Positions 43,340 to 54,584 of a DNA stretch of 64,000 nt are shown here, in pieces (position 1 is the stretch's first letter; every line of letters begins with the position of its first letter). Location of the stretch: contig OZ345373.1 of the NCBI GenBank assembly GCA_977006965.1, positions 1,240,001 through 1,304,000 on the forward strand, given 5' to 3'. Origin of the DNA: Phymatolithon calcareum (taxonomy: Eukaryota; Rhodophyta; Florideophyceae; Hapalidiales). The notes below the pieces were generated by a model, which did no database searches, was not told the DNA's origin, and was given only the letters and a program-made list of their open reading frames with translations. Made by a program: the position numbers and the translations under genes.

Positions 43340-45340
43340 AACGGGGCCTGGTTCCTGAAACGTTTTTTGTCATGACGCGTTGTGTAAATTAAGAAAAAAT
43401 TAAAAAAAGAAGGTTTTAGACGTAAGCTATCCATCTGGCGACATTTTCAATGAGTGGCGTTTACCTGCGCTGACACAATGTGACTGAGCATTTCCCGAAC
43501 AACCCTCTTTGGATCTCGCGTATAGGACAAATTAATGTCTGTTTCGCTCCTGCCTAAAAGATTGAACCCGAGACCTCATGACACATCACTGCGCACAGAT
43601 AACCGACTATCCAGATTCTTGGAATTTATGTGAGTCCACTCGGCTACCTTGTTTCAATGGGAGCTATGTTTCGTATATAAGCTAAAGTGCATCCAAGTAG
43701 ATAATCTTGCAGCTTCTGTAAGATCTAACGTATTTTGGAGGAGGAGCCTATTGAAAGTTTCAGAGACAATTTTAATTTTGTAGGGCGATATTTTTATTTA
43801 TTTGGAAAAGTTCTCAGAGCTCATGGACTATTAAAACCCCTATAGGACCCCTCGTACAACTTACGATATGATTATTCTTACAGTGCCGACCCTGGGACAC
43901 TAAATTCCATTTTTGGTGTAGTGAACAGATCACAGTCCCGTGTAGCGTCTCTGTGACGGCGCTTGAACAATGCAGACTTCGACGGTACATCGTTCTGTAG
44001 GGGCCCGAATTGATCACATGAAGAGCCCACATCGTCTGAAATGTTGGTATTGGGTATTGTAATTGTCTCAGTGATAATCATGTCCTGCGAAGGTGTTTCG
44101 TTAACAGGGGCCGATAGAGTGGGTCATGAGATGGGCTGCAGTGTTTTACGAAGCGAAGCACGAGAGCCGTCCCCGCTTTACCTGGGTTTCGGAGGCGACA
44201 GAGCTGGAATGGACGTCCAGTTCAACGCACTGCTCAGATGAACAGGTATACGGTTGTGATAAGATTTTTACCTGACATAAATCTACGTTCCATACGTGAC
44301 GTACGCCATACTATGCCGTACGCCACGTATGTCTCGTAGAAACGTCCATTCAGAAGCTCTGATTACACTGACCCTCGAAGTACGAGACAGCTCCGTTAGC
44401 ATTGAAATTTATTTGATGAGTGGTCCTCAGGTTCCACTCCGGCGAAGAATATTTGCAATGCAGTCTCTATAAAGTGACCAGCACAACCTTGGAGAGATCA
44501 GTACGTTACACAGCTCTCCTTACAATGTAGCTATGTCGGTGTTGCACAACATACAGATAGATCATCCGAAGCAATCTTTAGTTCAGGCTTTTGCGAGTGC
44601 TTCAGATCATATGTGCCCCACTGGCCCGTAGGTGGACCGTTTTCTGGACCGTGAACGAAAACTAGAGGATACACCATAGTTAGTTGGAATCAACGCACCA
44701 ACTGAGTAAGGTTCTTGTTTGTTGTGCAACACGGTATTAGATTGCATCCCTCATCGCTGATGATCGCCTATATTAATCTTATTTCATATTTGAGACTAAT
44801 ATGATAAGAATCCAGATGATGGGCTGATCTGCATTGGAGTCAAATCGATTCTGTGCACGCTTCCATTGTTGCTGAGGGATCACGGCGACTACTACGCTAC
44901 CCACTCTTCATCTTTCGCTGTTCTTGCTGGTGTAATCCACATCTGCACGATCTGGAGCCTGCGATGCGAGACATCGATACAGTGAGGATGGACACCGAAT
45001 GTATTCAGGGTTCAAAGACAGTCGGTGACGGAGAAGGTAACCATCAAATCCTCCGCCTACCGCGAATTTACAATTCCGTTCGTCTTATGGTATTAATATC
45101 AATGACAAATGGCATTGAGTTATGGATTCGTGGTCGTAGGACGTCGAAGTATCGATGATATGCTCCTCGTTAGTTCATAACTGATTGACATTCGGTGATG
45201 GAAGGCAAACCTTTAGCCGTTCCGAATGATTCGAAATTCCACTACAAAAGCCCAAAGAGAATTGCAGTTTACTTCAGAGACAGTTGATCTACTCTGTTTC
45301 ACGCAAATTAGAACAAGTATACTTTTCTAACAGACTAGTT
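43340..45340. other. no recognisable gene within the 16.9 kb element
   Basis: Two kilobases with only short frames. A sequence near 43555-43620 on the minus strand resembles tRNA A and B boxes but cannot be folded. GTACGTCACGTATGG-like short inverted repeats lie near 44290-44345 (CATACGTGACGTACG and CCGTACGCCACGTATG). Confidence 0.45.
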
Positions 45341-45850
45341 TCACTTCACATCTCCAATCGAAGAGCCATCCTGTACTGTTAAGCGGCCCTGAATACTGCT
45401 CTTTCGAATTGAAATTCTTTTGCGCAATGCTCTCACCTCCTGCATTTTCCAATAGAATCTTTTCTCTGAATCACGAATACTTGCCCTAATTCGAGCTTTA
45501 GATTTCTCTAGGCCGAAAGATGTGACCTCTGCTCTTTCACTTTCTGGTTCGGACAGGAAAACAAGCATGTATTCCATCGCTTTACTTGTCTCGATCAATG
45601 ACTTTATAAAAGCTGCAGCACTTTTTCCTTCCTCAAACATCCGCTCGTCGTGTGACGCTTTGTGGTCATCCCAAAGCGTGTCCGTAGAATCTTCTCGACA
45701 CTTACCCTTCTTGAAGCCAGTGAGGCATGATGCTCCACCCCAGTTCTTCCTTTCCTTCAGCTTTCGACCAAGGTGATCAACTTCTTCTTGGACTTCGTCA
45801 CAACGTGATTCTCGCGGCGGATGATGGGATCCCACAGTGTAAGAAGACAT
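45341..45850 (-). CDS. hypothetical charged protein (169 aa), divergent from the ParB-methyltransferase gene
   Basis: An uninterrupted minus-strand frame starting at the ATG at 45850. The protein is rich in Lys, Arg, Glu and Ser. Residues 110-150 (EKSKARIRASIRDSEKRFYW and following) look like an amphipathic, possibly coiled-coil helix. The N-terminal part contains a Cys and several His. No known domain is recognised. Its start faces the plus-strand ParB-methyltransferase gene, so the space around 45850-46070 could hold a shared promoter. It is intact while the large neighbours are eroded, which may just reflect its small size. Confidence 0.4.
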   Translation of the reverse strand: MSSYTVGSHHPPRESRCDEVQEEVDHLGRKLKERKNWGGASCLTGFKKGKCREDSTDTLWDDHKASHDERMFEEGKSAAAFIKSLIETSKAMEYMLVFLSEPESERAEVTSFGLEKSKARIRASIRDSEKRFYWKMQEVRALRKRISIRKSSIQGRLTVQDGSSIGDVK

Positions 45851-46267
45851 GGATCTAGCCTCTCGCGTGTCTTCGCTCTAATCATCAATGACATTCTGCG
45901 CTCCATATTTATGCTGCACTTCGCCTGTGCTACAGTATGCAGATTTCAAAGCTGCATACCCTCCTTACGTACTTTGCGTTCATACTCAATTAAATATCGA
46001 GTTAATGATATTTCATTGCCCCTATCATACACACATATACATCCTAAGCATCACAGCACAAGAGATTGCACATCATGTCATTCCGTGTCGCTCTCAAAGC
46101 TCCCACATTTACACGTATTGCTTCGAACCGTGCAAGAATTGGAAATACTCTAGACACAGGAAGAAGAATGATTCCTATGTCAGCGTGCTGCAGAAAATCT
46201 ACCCAGCTACTGCTCATCTGGAAATCCAGCGCCGTGCAGCGGTATATGTTCCGGTAAAGCAATACGT

Positions 46268-49200
46268 ATGCTTTCAGTGAACCCTCCCTCTAATGATCGG
46301 TTGTTCGTGTATAATAAGAGTTTTTCAGTGTTGACAGTCGACCTCAAGGCAATCTCCGCTCTGCGTATCTTTAACGAGCCATGTTTATTATCTGATTTCA
46401 AGGAACTTTCCCGCTCTTACCTGATACGTCGCGTCTTTTCAAAACCTCTTCTCTCTTCAAGGCAAACACTAGTTCCCGCCAAAGCGAAGCAGAGGTTCCG
46501 TTTTTCCCTCAACCCGAGACGACAGCGAGGGCCTTACAATTATGACGCGTGCAGTCTTTTCCAATTTTGTGGACCAAGATCCTTCCAATTTCTGGAGTGC
46601 TTTCCACAACATTATAAGATTAAGGAACCACACCGCGAACTCCTTATTTGGAAGAAGTGCTACTCGATCGTTGATGCCGCGGTGCTGGACTTCTTCACCA
46701 AAATCCCATCCGTGTCAACGCACATTTGGAACTTTCCTTTCTTATTCACTGCTGCACTGCTAAGAATGGCAGCCCCCACAGAGGCGTTCCAACATCTTGT
46801 CCTTCGCTCTACAAATATTGGAATTGACCCAAATCAGTGCGTGCCGTTTGCAAATGTTCGCGATCTGTCAGAATCCGGAGTTCAAGGCTCATGAACATTT
46901 ATTTAGGAAACGACCTGAAAGTATGTACGTTCACAGGAGCAAGCAGCGCGGGTAGCCTGCCCTCAGTCATACAGCTTACCGGGCCTTTCAGTAATGAGGC
47001 AGCCAGCTACTTCATTCACAAGAAGAGAATGGATGTGCAAGAAGCAGACCGGGAAGTGTCAAAGTTTTCCAAATGGTATGGTGTAATCGACGGCGCTCAT
47101 AGAAATGAGGCTCTGAAACGATTGAGTGTCAAGTATTCGGACCGTTTTTCCGGTTTTACTTGGACTGTGACATGCCTTCCGCACGGATCGCGAGAGCAGA
47201 ATGGGACCGGTGCTGTGGCCGAGCTTCGTGCATATGCCAGAAGTTGTAACGAAAAGCAGTCTGCTCAATTTTTCGTGCAGAGCACAGTGTACGATACTGT
47301 AAAATCCCTACAGGACGACATTAAGTCTATCATGATTCAGACTGGCGGTACAACACCATCTCAGGCACAACTAATTCAGTACTCCACAGCAGGATCCAAG
47401 ACCATAGGAACAACTGTGCTAAGGAATCTCTCAAGAGTGGCTCTTGCTTTGAGCCCGGCCGTCGTCAAACACCTGGGAATTGTTCTGAACATGGAATTTA
47501 CTCAGATTGCATCATCAGGGGAAAACGCTCCAGCCGACCAAATCGATTGCCGAATCGACAAGGGGCTTATTTCAAGTAATACATTCCGACAAGCTACTGC
47601 TTTTCTGAACGCGAAAGGAGCAGATGCGGAGATGTGCCAGATTGCAACATTGTACCGCGTTAAGAACTCCGCTCATGTCAACCAGTTCTAACCAATATCT
47701 CATGTCAGTCTTGAGTTGTACTTCAAAAGTGCTATTAACGCGGCAACTGAAACTGGCAAGTTCTCATCTTTACTCGATGGAATATCATGGCCGTCCGCTA
47801 TGATTTCCTTGCGAAAAAACATGCTAGAGTCAACTATTTTGGACAGGGCGCTCAATCTCAACAAAGACAACCCCAATATCGTGTTCAAGCCGTTGTTCGT
47901 CGCGTTTAAGAAGTGCTGTCCACATATCGCCAACCAGAAATTATGGAAATGGCAAACAAGAGGGAATAATTCAGGAGATGCATCCCTCCTCCAATCTACA
48001 AACGAAAGCGATGAAGGTAGCCCGAGCAGTTTACGCGACCGGGTCTTCACCGCACACTCTGTTGAAGATGGGGCCATGTCTCCCATTCAAGCATCTTGCG
48101 TGCCTCCGATGCCAAGTATCAGTACGGGGATGGAACGGAGCCCCGAAGAGGTGTTGAACGAGAAACTCGAAAAGCTGGAATCTATTGGAATCACAGCTCG
48201 AAATTCTACTTGGTCTTCATTCTAGGTTGAGGAACTTAATCCGCACAACCCTAGCATGTTTCATATGATTGTCACAGAGCCGCCGATGGATTTGACGACT
48301 ACTGAACTGACTGAATTCGTTGAGTTCTCAAAAAGAGTCCTTGTCTCCGGTGGCGTTTTGCTCATCTTTGTCCACTGGATGGAATTTCCAGCGTATGTCT
48401 CCCGGTTGCGAAGCTCAAACTTCAAACTGATGAACCATCCTTTCGCATTTATCCCGTATTCTTCAAAAGTGCAGAGAACGAGGGCACTAGATTTTCCTCA
48501 ATCGGTGGCTCTCTACGCTCTGGTTTCTACATCTCCCGGACACCGAGCTGACGGATTTCACGTCGACTTGACTTCTGCATACATTAACACAGCATGCACT
48601 AACAAACGAAAGTATGCCGCGATTGATAAATGCCTCTTACCATCACCGCCTCTTCTTCGACCGGGGTGAAGGCGCCCTTTCATGACTTATGAACGATCTC
48701 TTCTTCTCCTTTCTGACATATTGCAGACCTTTTGTTCCTCTAATGGGTCTGTTCTTGATCCGTAGGCGGGAATATTATCACTTGGGGTGGCTGCCATCAT
48801 GACCTCGCGCAGGAGCACGGTTATCGAAAAGGAGCCCGATCTATTTTCTGCCGCTGTCGAGCGCCTGTTTCTCATATCTAGCGTTAATGATGAGAATGGC
48901 AGCGCTCTTAAAAATGGAATTGAGAGCTCGCGAGCTTTGTTTGAAGCATACCTGGCGAAATATCCTCCCCAAACACCAAACTATATTGCTGATGAATCCT
49001 CTGGCGAGAACACGGAGTCAGAGAATGACGCCATACCTGGTACCGAAGTCCAATACCTTTCCCCCACCATGCAAAAGACGGCCGGTCTTTCAGCTATTCC
49101 TGAAAATCTAGAAAACAAATCCCGACCAGGAAATTGCAATCCGGAAAGTCTTGCGCATGGGAACGGCAAGGAGGACGCCTTATGCAATCCGTCTACGCGG

Positions 49201-49464
49201 TCCAGCACCTGTTCCTCGCCATACATTGCGTACTCCCCTGTCTGTACTTCTCGTATTCCCCCTGCTCGGAGCACTGGTCCCGTTCGAGACACGCGGTGTC
49301 GCGTCGACGGCTGCATCCAAGAACGTTGGGGACTGCGCGACACTGCAACTGGCCACACATGTGCATCTTGCAGAGGCCCTGTTCATGCCATATGCTGCAG
49401 CAGACTGCTCAATATCAATGTGGAGGACAGTACCACTTTGCTATACTGTACGTCGTGCCTCTAA
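46268..49464 (+). pseudogene. ParB-like / DNA methyltransferase (beta order) / zinc-finger protein, eroded
   Basis: From about 46,905 to 49,464 a single frame runs with four in-frame stops: TAA 47689, TAG 48223, TGA 48667 and TAG 48763. Upstream (46268-46894) related coding sequence is in another frame, ending IDPNQCVPFANVRDLSESGV, typical of a ParB N-terminus. The ParB core follows with GVIDGAHRNEAL (47080-47115). Then come a helical stretch, a methyltransferase motif IV position (IVTEPPM, 48271-48291), SGGVLLIFVHW, and then motif I, VLDP-stop-AGILSLGVAA (48751-48795), with TVIEKEPDLF for motif II. Motif IV before motif I is the beta order of N6-adenine/N4-cytosine DNA methyltransferases. 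The catalytic motif is EPPM, not (D/N/S)PP(Y/F/W), so activity is doubtful. The C-terminus (49285-49464) has CRVDGC, CASCRGPVHAICC and YCTSC, a PHD-like zinc module. Confidence 0.7.
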
Positions 49465-50000
49465 AACATGTACCAAAAGTCATGCGCCCACAACGAACGG
49501 ACAAGACCAATTTCAATAACGATCAAATTTTCTCCTTACTCTGAAATCTTTCGGCTGAAGATTTCACAACGAAGCACATGGTATTAAGTCGAAATAGTCT
49601 TATGATTTTCTAGTTTCGGTACAGCGGCTCTCAGTTTTCTTCCTGGTCAATAAAACATCGTTCTTAAATCTTTCATTATCATGCCAGTACCAATTCACTC
49701 AATCAGCTGGGTCGGGATTCCGATAAGGAATCTAAATATTTCCTCTATGAGATAATCACCGTTCTCACCTCATACGCAGATGATGTTTACGATGATGTCG
49801 CCCCAATTGATTGTCCATTTTCGTGTCGTTAGCGCCGACACAATGCTGCAGTTTTGAATACAAAACTTCACAACTGTATCGAAAATAGGTTTCGGGGGCG
49901 TCCATCATTCGCTTTGGGCGCCTTAGACCATCTTCCGTTCTCCTCTCGCATCATTTCGGAGCTCAGAATAATCAGATTAAACAATTTAAAGAGCCGACGA
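49465..50000. other. no recognisable gene
   Basis: AT-rich space between the zinc-finger stop and the right inverted arm. Nothing supported. Confidence 0.5.
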
Positions 50001-50001
50001 G

Positions 50002-50048
50002 TTGGCACAGTGGCGTAATTTTGTTTACAAATTACGCCACTGTGCCAA
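50002..50048. repeat. perfect 20-bp-arm hairpin
   Basis: TTGGCACAGTGGCGTAATTT and its exact reverse complement enclose a 7-base loop (TGTTTAC). It is the best preserved of the hairpin units at the arm ends. Confidence 0.95.
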
Positions 50049-50204
50049 AAAGTTGATTCTGAGACATGATTAATCTGCTCAGTTCTTACAGACAATTGTC
50101 CTCCTAAACCATAAGCCTGCTCCCGGAAGAGATCATTGCTGCCTGCCTCATCGACTTCATCCGCTTGCACATCCTCCGATCATCCTCCGGTCCATTTTGG
50201 CATC

Positions 50205-52251
50205 TGCTCCGAGCTGATATAAGCCAGATGAAGAATGTCCAAGAGCTGAAGTATTGCAGAGCGTCATAATCTTGTAAACAAAATTACGCCACTATGCGGA
50301 CAAAATGGTTCTGGCACGTGCTTCATCTGCTTACTTCGTGCAGAAAATCAGCCGTCAACACCTCCAGTGCTCTCCAATTAGAGAGGGCGTCTTCCGCTCA
50401 TATCGCCTATGAGCATCCCACGGTCTCTTGTGGCATCTGCTCCAAACTGATATTAATCAGATGAAACATGTCCAAGAACCATAGTGCGGGCACAGTGGCG
50501 TCAAGTTGTAAACAAAATGACGCCACTGTGTCCATAAATTGGCTCTGTGGCATGCTTCATCTGCTCATGTGGTACAAAAAATCGAGCGTCTTAACCTCCA
50601 GCGTGCTCTCACAAATCACGTCGTCTCTTTTGCACAACTAGCGTCTTTACCCCGCACACAACGAAACGTGCTGACCGTCCGCCAAAACAAGAAATGAAAA
50701 CGATGGCCTTGACGTTCGAAACGACACTCAGAAGCGTTCATATACCGGTCGAGCGCCGATTCTGCTGACAAGACCATTTTCTGTCCAACTCCATTCTACA
50801 ATGTAACCCAACGTTTGTGGGATGCACCGAGACGGAGATCATGAAGTGATAGAGCCATGAAAAATTGAAAAACATTCTTCTTATCCCAAAGTCGAATGAG
50901 TTGTCATACTACTGCAAAAACGCAACCTAACACATGGGCTTCCCATCAAGTCGTCACTGACTCTTTTCGAGACCCACTCTTCTTCGAAACCTCGCGATTT
51001 CCAACCCGGCAGGCTCATCTGTCACGAACATCCTTTCCGGAGCCTGAATTTCTTTTGCAACATCAGCCGACTGCAGAATAATTTGCGAATGCTCGCACAG
51101 GGTTGGAAGCTTGCTCGGGGAAGACACTCTTTTCCCTTAAAACGGAATTCATGTGGAGAAGCTCCTCTCAACGATGTATATGACGGAAAGCAGTTGCGCA
51201 AAGCCGTTTCGCGACGCGCAGTGGCCTTCAATTCATTCGCATTGCCCTGGTTCTTGGACCGCGCCAGGCAGAGCGAGCTCAGCCTTGACACTGTCCCGAA
51301 TCAACCCAACAGTCGAACTTTCTCCTCCGGCCACGGCGAAAATGGACGCGAATCCGGTGTTGAGGGCATGCATTCACAGGCCCAGTCGTCCAATCTACAC
51401 ATGAGAATGCACGCCCGGGGGCAAATGCCTCATTGGCGGTGCTAATACGGTAATTAACGTTCTCGCATGGACTCCCTTTCAACTTCGAGTCCATTCTGGA
51501 GAACAATGATGCTGAGCTGCTGGCTATTGCGTGGAGCCAATGAGAAAAACGGATTCTTTCCGGCATCCAAAAAGGTATCGTCAATTACTAGGAGTCGAAT
51601 ATGAACAACATGAACACATATCGAGCTCATGATGATAATTTTCGAGCACCGACGCCAATTTTGCGTTATGCTCAGACGCTTAACACGGTCAAGGTATGTG
51701 ATTTTATGTGGTCACAGGAGGAGCGGGGTTTGGAGGGCCATGATTCGGATTTGCGGCTCATATTGTGATACCATCATCACCCAATAATCGCCACGGGGAT
51801 TTAAAAGCAATAACAAGGAATCTGGCAGCACCAAGACCGGAAATACCGCATAAAGCAAACGCAGTGAAGAAGATAAGCACGCCGTTTTTACAAAGCGTAA
51901 TTCTATACCAGATTAGAAACCTGCTTCACGAATGCCTGCTCCTGCACGTTATCGTTACCGCAATTTAGTGAAAACGTAAAACTAAAAAACCCCAAAAAGT
52001 GATCCAAAACAAAATTAATTACAGTTGATACCCAAATTCCATGCTCGTTGCAAATCATAATTTTTTTAAAAATGTAGGCACATTGTTCACCGCGACTTCT
52101 CTTCGCGTTGTAGAGTCCCCAACCTCGGATTTTCGAACATATTATAAACACTCTCAAGCTCTACATCCTGTCCGGATACTTTCTTTTTAAATATGAGAAA
52201 CTTAACTTTGAAACGTTAAAATTTCAAGCGTAATTTCATGGTCAGTCTGTT
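50205..52251 (-). repeat. right inverted arm of the 16.9 kb element
   Basis: Inverted counterpart of the left arm (see 35365-39060). It includes further hairpin units at 50256-50299 and 50489-50532, about 230-240 bp apart and embedded in a repeated block (CTTCATCTGCTTAC / CTTCATCTGCTCAT). The stretch 51155-51790 has no match in the left arm. Confidence 0.88.
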
Positions 52252-53492
52252 CAAGGACTATTGGATTTAGCTACCCATTGGGCACAAGATCGAGAGATGA
52301 CGTGGAACACTAAGCAAGGGAAAAGCGAAGTCCTCGCATCAGAGGAAACATTGGGCATTTAAGCTCGCAAACAAGGTTCTGGCACACGTTCCGGAGGTCA
52401 CATAACTTAGAGCATCCCTAGACCCCGGAGGAGTCACAGATACGCTAATGATGCAACGACTAAAGAAAGCAAGGACGGTCGTGTACGAATTGCGTACACT
52501 AGGAGTGTTCAAGAAAGCGTTAAGTATACAGAATTGTATTCAGATATACAGGGCGCTAGTACAACCACGCTGGGAGTACGCAATGCACTTAACGCCCTAG
52601 TCAGAAAACGTACAAAATGCCTTCAAGGAAGTAGAAGCAACATTCTTCAATCTAGTATTCGGGCCACTGGCCCGAGGAAGGACGAACAAGCTCCGTCTCC
52701 TGTGTCGGATCCAGACGGCCACACATCGACGAGAAATCTTGGCCTTCAAAATGCTTAGAAAGAACAAGGACAAGGAACGTATGTATCCAAATGAAGTGCC
52801 CGAAAGCAGAAACAACCATGAATTGCAGTACACAAGGAAAGATATCGCCGCGATGGAAACCAGAGAGCCATTTGGTGAAGCTGTAAAGCATATCCAAACA
52901 ACCCAGTCTTCACAAACACTTCGATCGAAATTTCTGGCAATGGAAGGAGACTGCCTAGAATCAAAGCGGAAAAGGAAGATTCCATACGATAAGACAAGTG
53001 AATTGCCAGCAATACTCAAGTTCCCCAAGGTGAAGAACAGACAACTAGCACTGCAGAATGCCTGCGGAAGATTCCCACAGGTGTCAACAACAAGTTTGGC
53101 CGAAGAATTCGGCACAAGAGCCAAAGAACATATGGAGACCCTTGAAAGCACGCTAGCAGGGTACGACCTAGAACGAGAAAAACGACTGGAAACAGAAAAG
53201 GCGCTAGATGAGCTCTTACTATTTAGCAAGACACTCAAAGAACTCATGGAGAACGAAGAAGGCCTGTATTGATTCGTATAAGGCAATGCAAAAAGCGGTC
53301 GAGTCCAAGCACCAGCAATCCTGTAGAGAACTGAGATAGGATTACTTTGAATCCTGAGTTTTCCCGTCCGCGATTCTAGTGTGCGTTTCGTGAGCTGCAC
53401 AAAGGTAGATAGCATCAGAGGAAGCCTCGCCCATATCTTCGGAAGTCTGTGGGGCTTTTAAATAAACTTGAATAAAAAAGTGGCATGGCTTG

Positions 53493-54584
53493 CTAAGGGA
53501 GTGTTACCCGGTGACAAGCGGAAATAGTGTTACAAACACTAAAATATGTGATTTCAACACTGATATAGTTTTTGTGACACTATTTTTGTTTGTACTTCGG
53601 CTCAGAATTCTTACTATCCCCTGATGAACGGGTCCTGGACACTACTTCGTGGTGTATTCATGCCGAAACTGAGCAGATATCATTCAATTACATGGTAGAC
53701 ATTGTGTGTGCTCAACTTTTTCGAGGAACCCATCTCTTGCATCAAGGCACGCCAGCCGGCCACGACACTTCTCATGATTGAGAAGGGCCCGCCCTTGCAG
53801 CAGAGGTTACCAAAAGGTGATCCTATGTCATTGTCAATAATCCACATTCCTCCAAGGATTCGAATTTCTGAAGCATCATCAGCACTCTCTTAGGTTTCTT
53901 GGAAAAATAGCATGACCGCTCAAGGTAAAATTGATATTATCCGGACAAGAGTTCATATCATTATAGCCAAATGCATGACAAAGGCATCGTGATTTCTCTG
54001 TTAAGAGTTAGTATCGCTCTCCCAAACATACGTGCGTACGGGAATAACGCATAGTGCATTAGTTATTGGAGTCACGTGTAAACCAACAACTGAGAAACGT
54101 TTTGGAAGTCGGACGTTCCTAACGTGTGCATCCCTAGACAATAGTATGGCTAAAGCCTAGTCTTCGTCGATCATGTCTTGTAGCGTTTCTCATACGTACG
54201 GAAAAACCTTGGCCTGCCCCATTCACAGGGCATGCGCCTCCATTTCGGGTGCTAGAGCAAGACGCGGCGTGCAGGACATCTCAACTTGCATGAAGGCCAC
54301 TACACCTATGCGATTTATTGAGGAAATCAGAACTCTACAAAGTTGCACAATAAGTCGACTAACCCTGATGTGCACTGCCCTTGTCGCAGGACCCCGATAG
54401 TTGCTGCTAGCAAGGCATCAAAGCAGAAATATAAGCTGGAGCACGCGCAGCACGCTGAGCGACTGACAGTGCCTGATGCATGTCCACGACATGGATGGAC
54501 AGAGGCGACCACGAACTCTAAGACGACTCCTTCTTCTCTTTCGCAAATGCAATCCATTGGTCCTTGGTCCTCTTCGTCGATCCG
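53493..54584. other. no recognisable gene
   Basis: Begins after the right target duplication of LINE copy 3. Short frames only, none with recognisable motifs. Confidence 0.5.

Larger units (their letters stand above)
35365..52251. mobile_element. 16.9 kb TIR element carrying a ParB-methyltransferase gene
   Basis: The element begins AACAGACTGACCATGG and ends CATGGTCAGTCTGTT, with CAAG on both sides (35361-35364 and 52252-52255). The insertion is confirmed by the split LINE around it. Long inverted arms are shared in two blocks: 35365-35830 with 51790-52251, and 38165-39060 with 50205-51155. Inside are a DDE/D-type gene (DUF7869-like), a nested intact pogo transposon, a divergent 169-residue ORF and a ParB-methyltransferase-zinc finger gene, the large ones eroded. 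I see no polymerase, integrase, capsid or Y-recombinase gene. The superfamily is unknown; a 4-bp duplication is compatible with several (for example Sola or Ginger). Confidence 0.88.
35357..53478 (+). mobile_element. LINE copy 3, split by the 16.9 kb TIR element
   Basis: The LINE consists of 35357-35364 and 52252-53478. Its target-site duplication AGTGGCATGGCTTG is at 35343-35356 and 53479-53492. Joining the two parts restores the local reading L-Q-G-L-L-D-L that parallels LQHLLDI in LINE copy 1. The right part encodes the ORF2 C-terminus with several frameshifts (52.3-52.7 kb) and an intact final frame (52739-53272, ending ENEEGLY). The 3' tail is GGGGCTTTTAAATAAACTTG plus a short A-rich end. 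The LINE must be older than the TIR element. Confidence 0.9.

Noticed and set aside
43555-43620. tRNA-like sequence on the minus strand (GGATAGTCGGTTA ... GGGTTCAATC)
   Set aside because: A- and B-box-like words are present, but acceptor, D and T stems do not pair; at best a tRNA-derived relic.
45821-46280. Overlapping plus-strand frames before the ParB-methyltransferase gene
   Set aside because: Three frames each show only short plausible phrases; they may include its broken N-terminus but no reliable coding path can be chosen.
46268-49464. Programmed stop-codon recoding of the methyltransferase gene
   Set aside because: Other genes in the window (pogo transposase, metalloprotease) are open with standard stops, and frameshifts occur upstream, so decay is simpler.
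35365-52251. Maverick/Polinton or virus-derived element
   Set aside because: No DNA polymerase B, retroviral-type integrase, ATPase, protease or capsid gene is visible, and the duplication is 4 bp, not 6.
35341-53500. AGTGGCATGGCTTG match on both sides treated as chance
   Set aside because: Initially dismissed as a random 14-base match, but its position just before the LINE start and just after the LINE tail shows it is the LINE target duplication, so it was reinstated as evidence.
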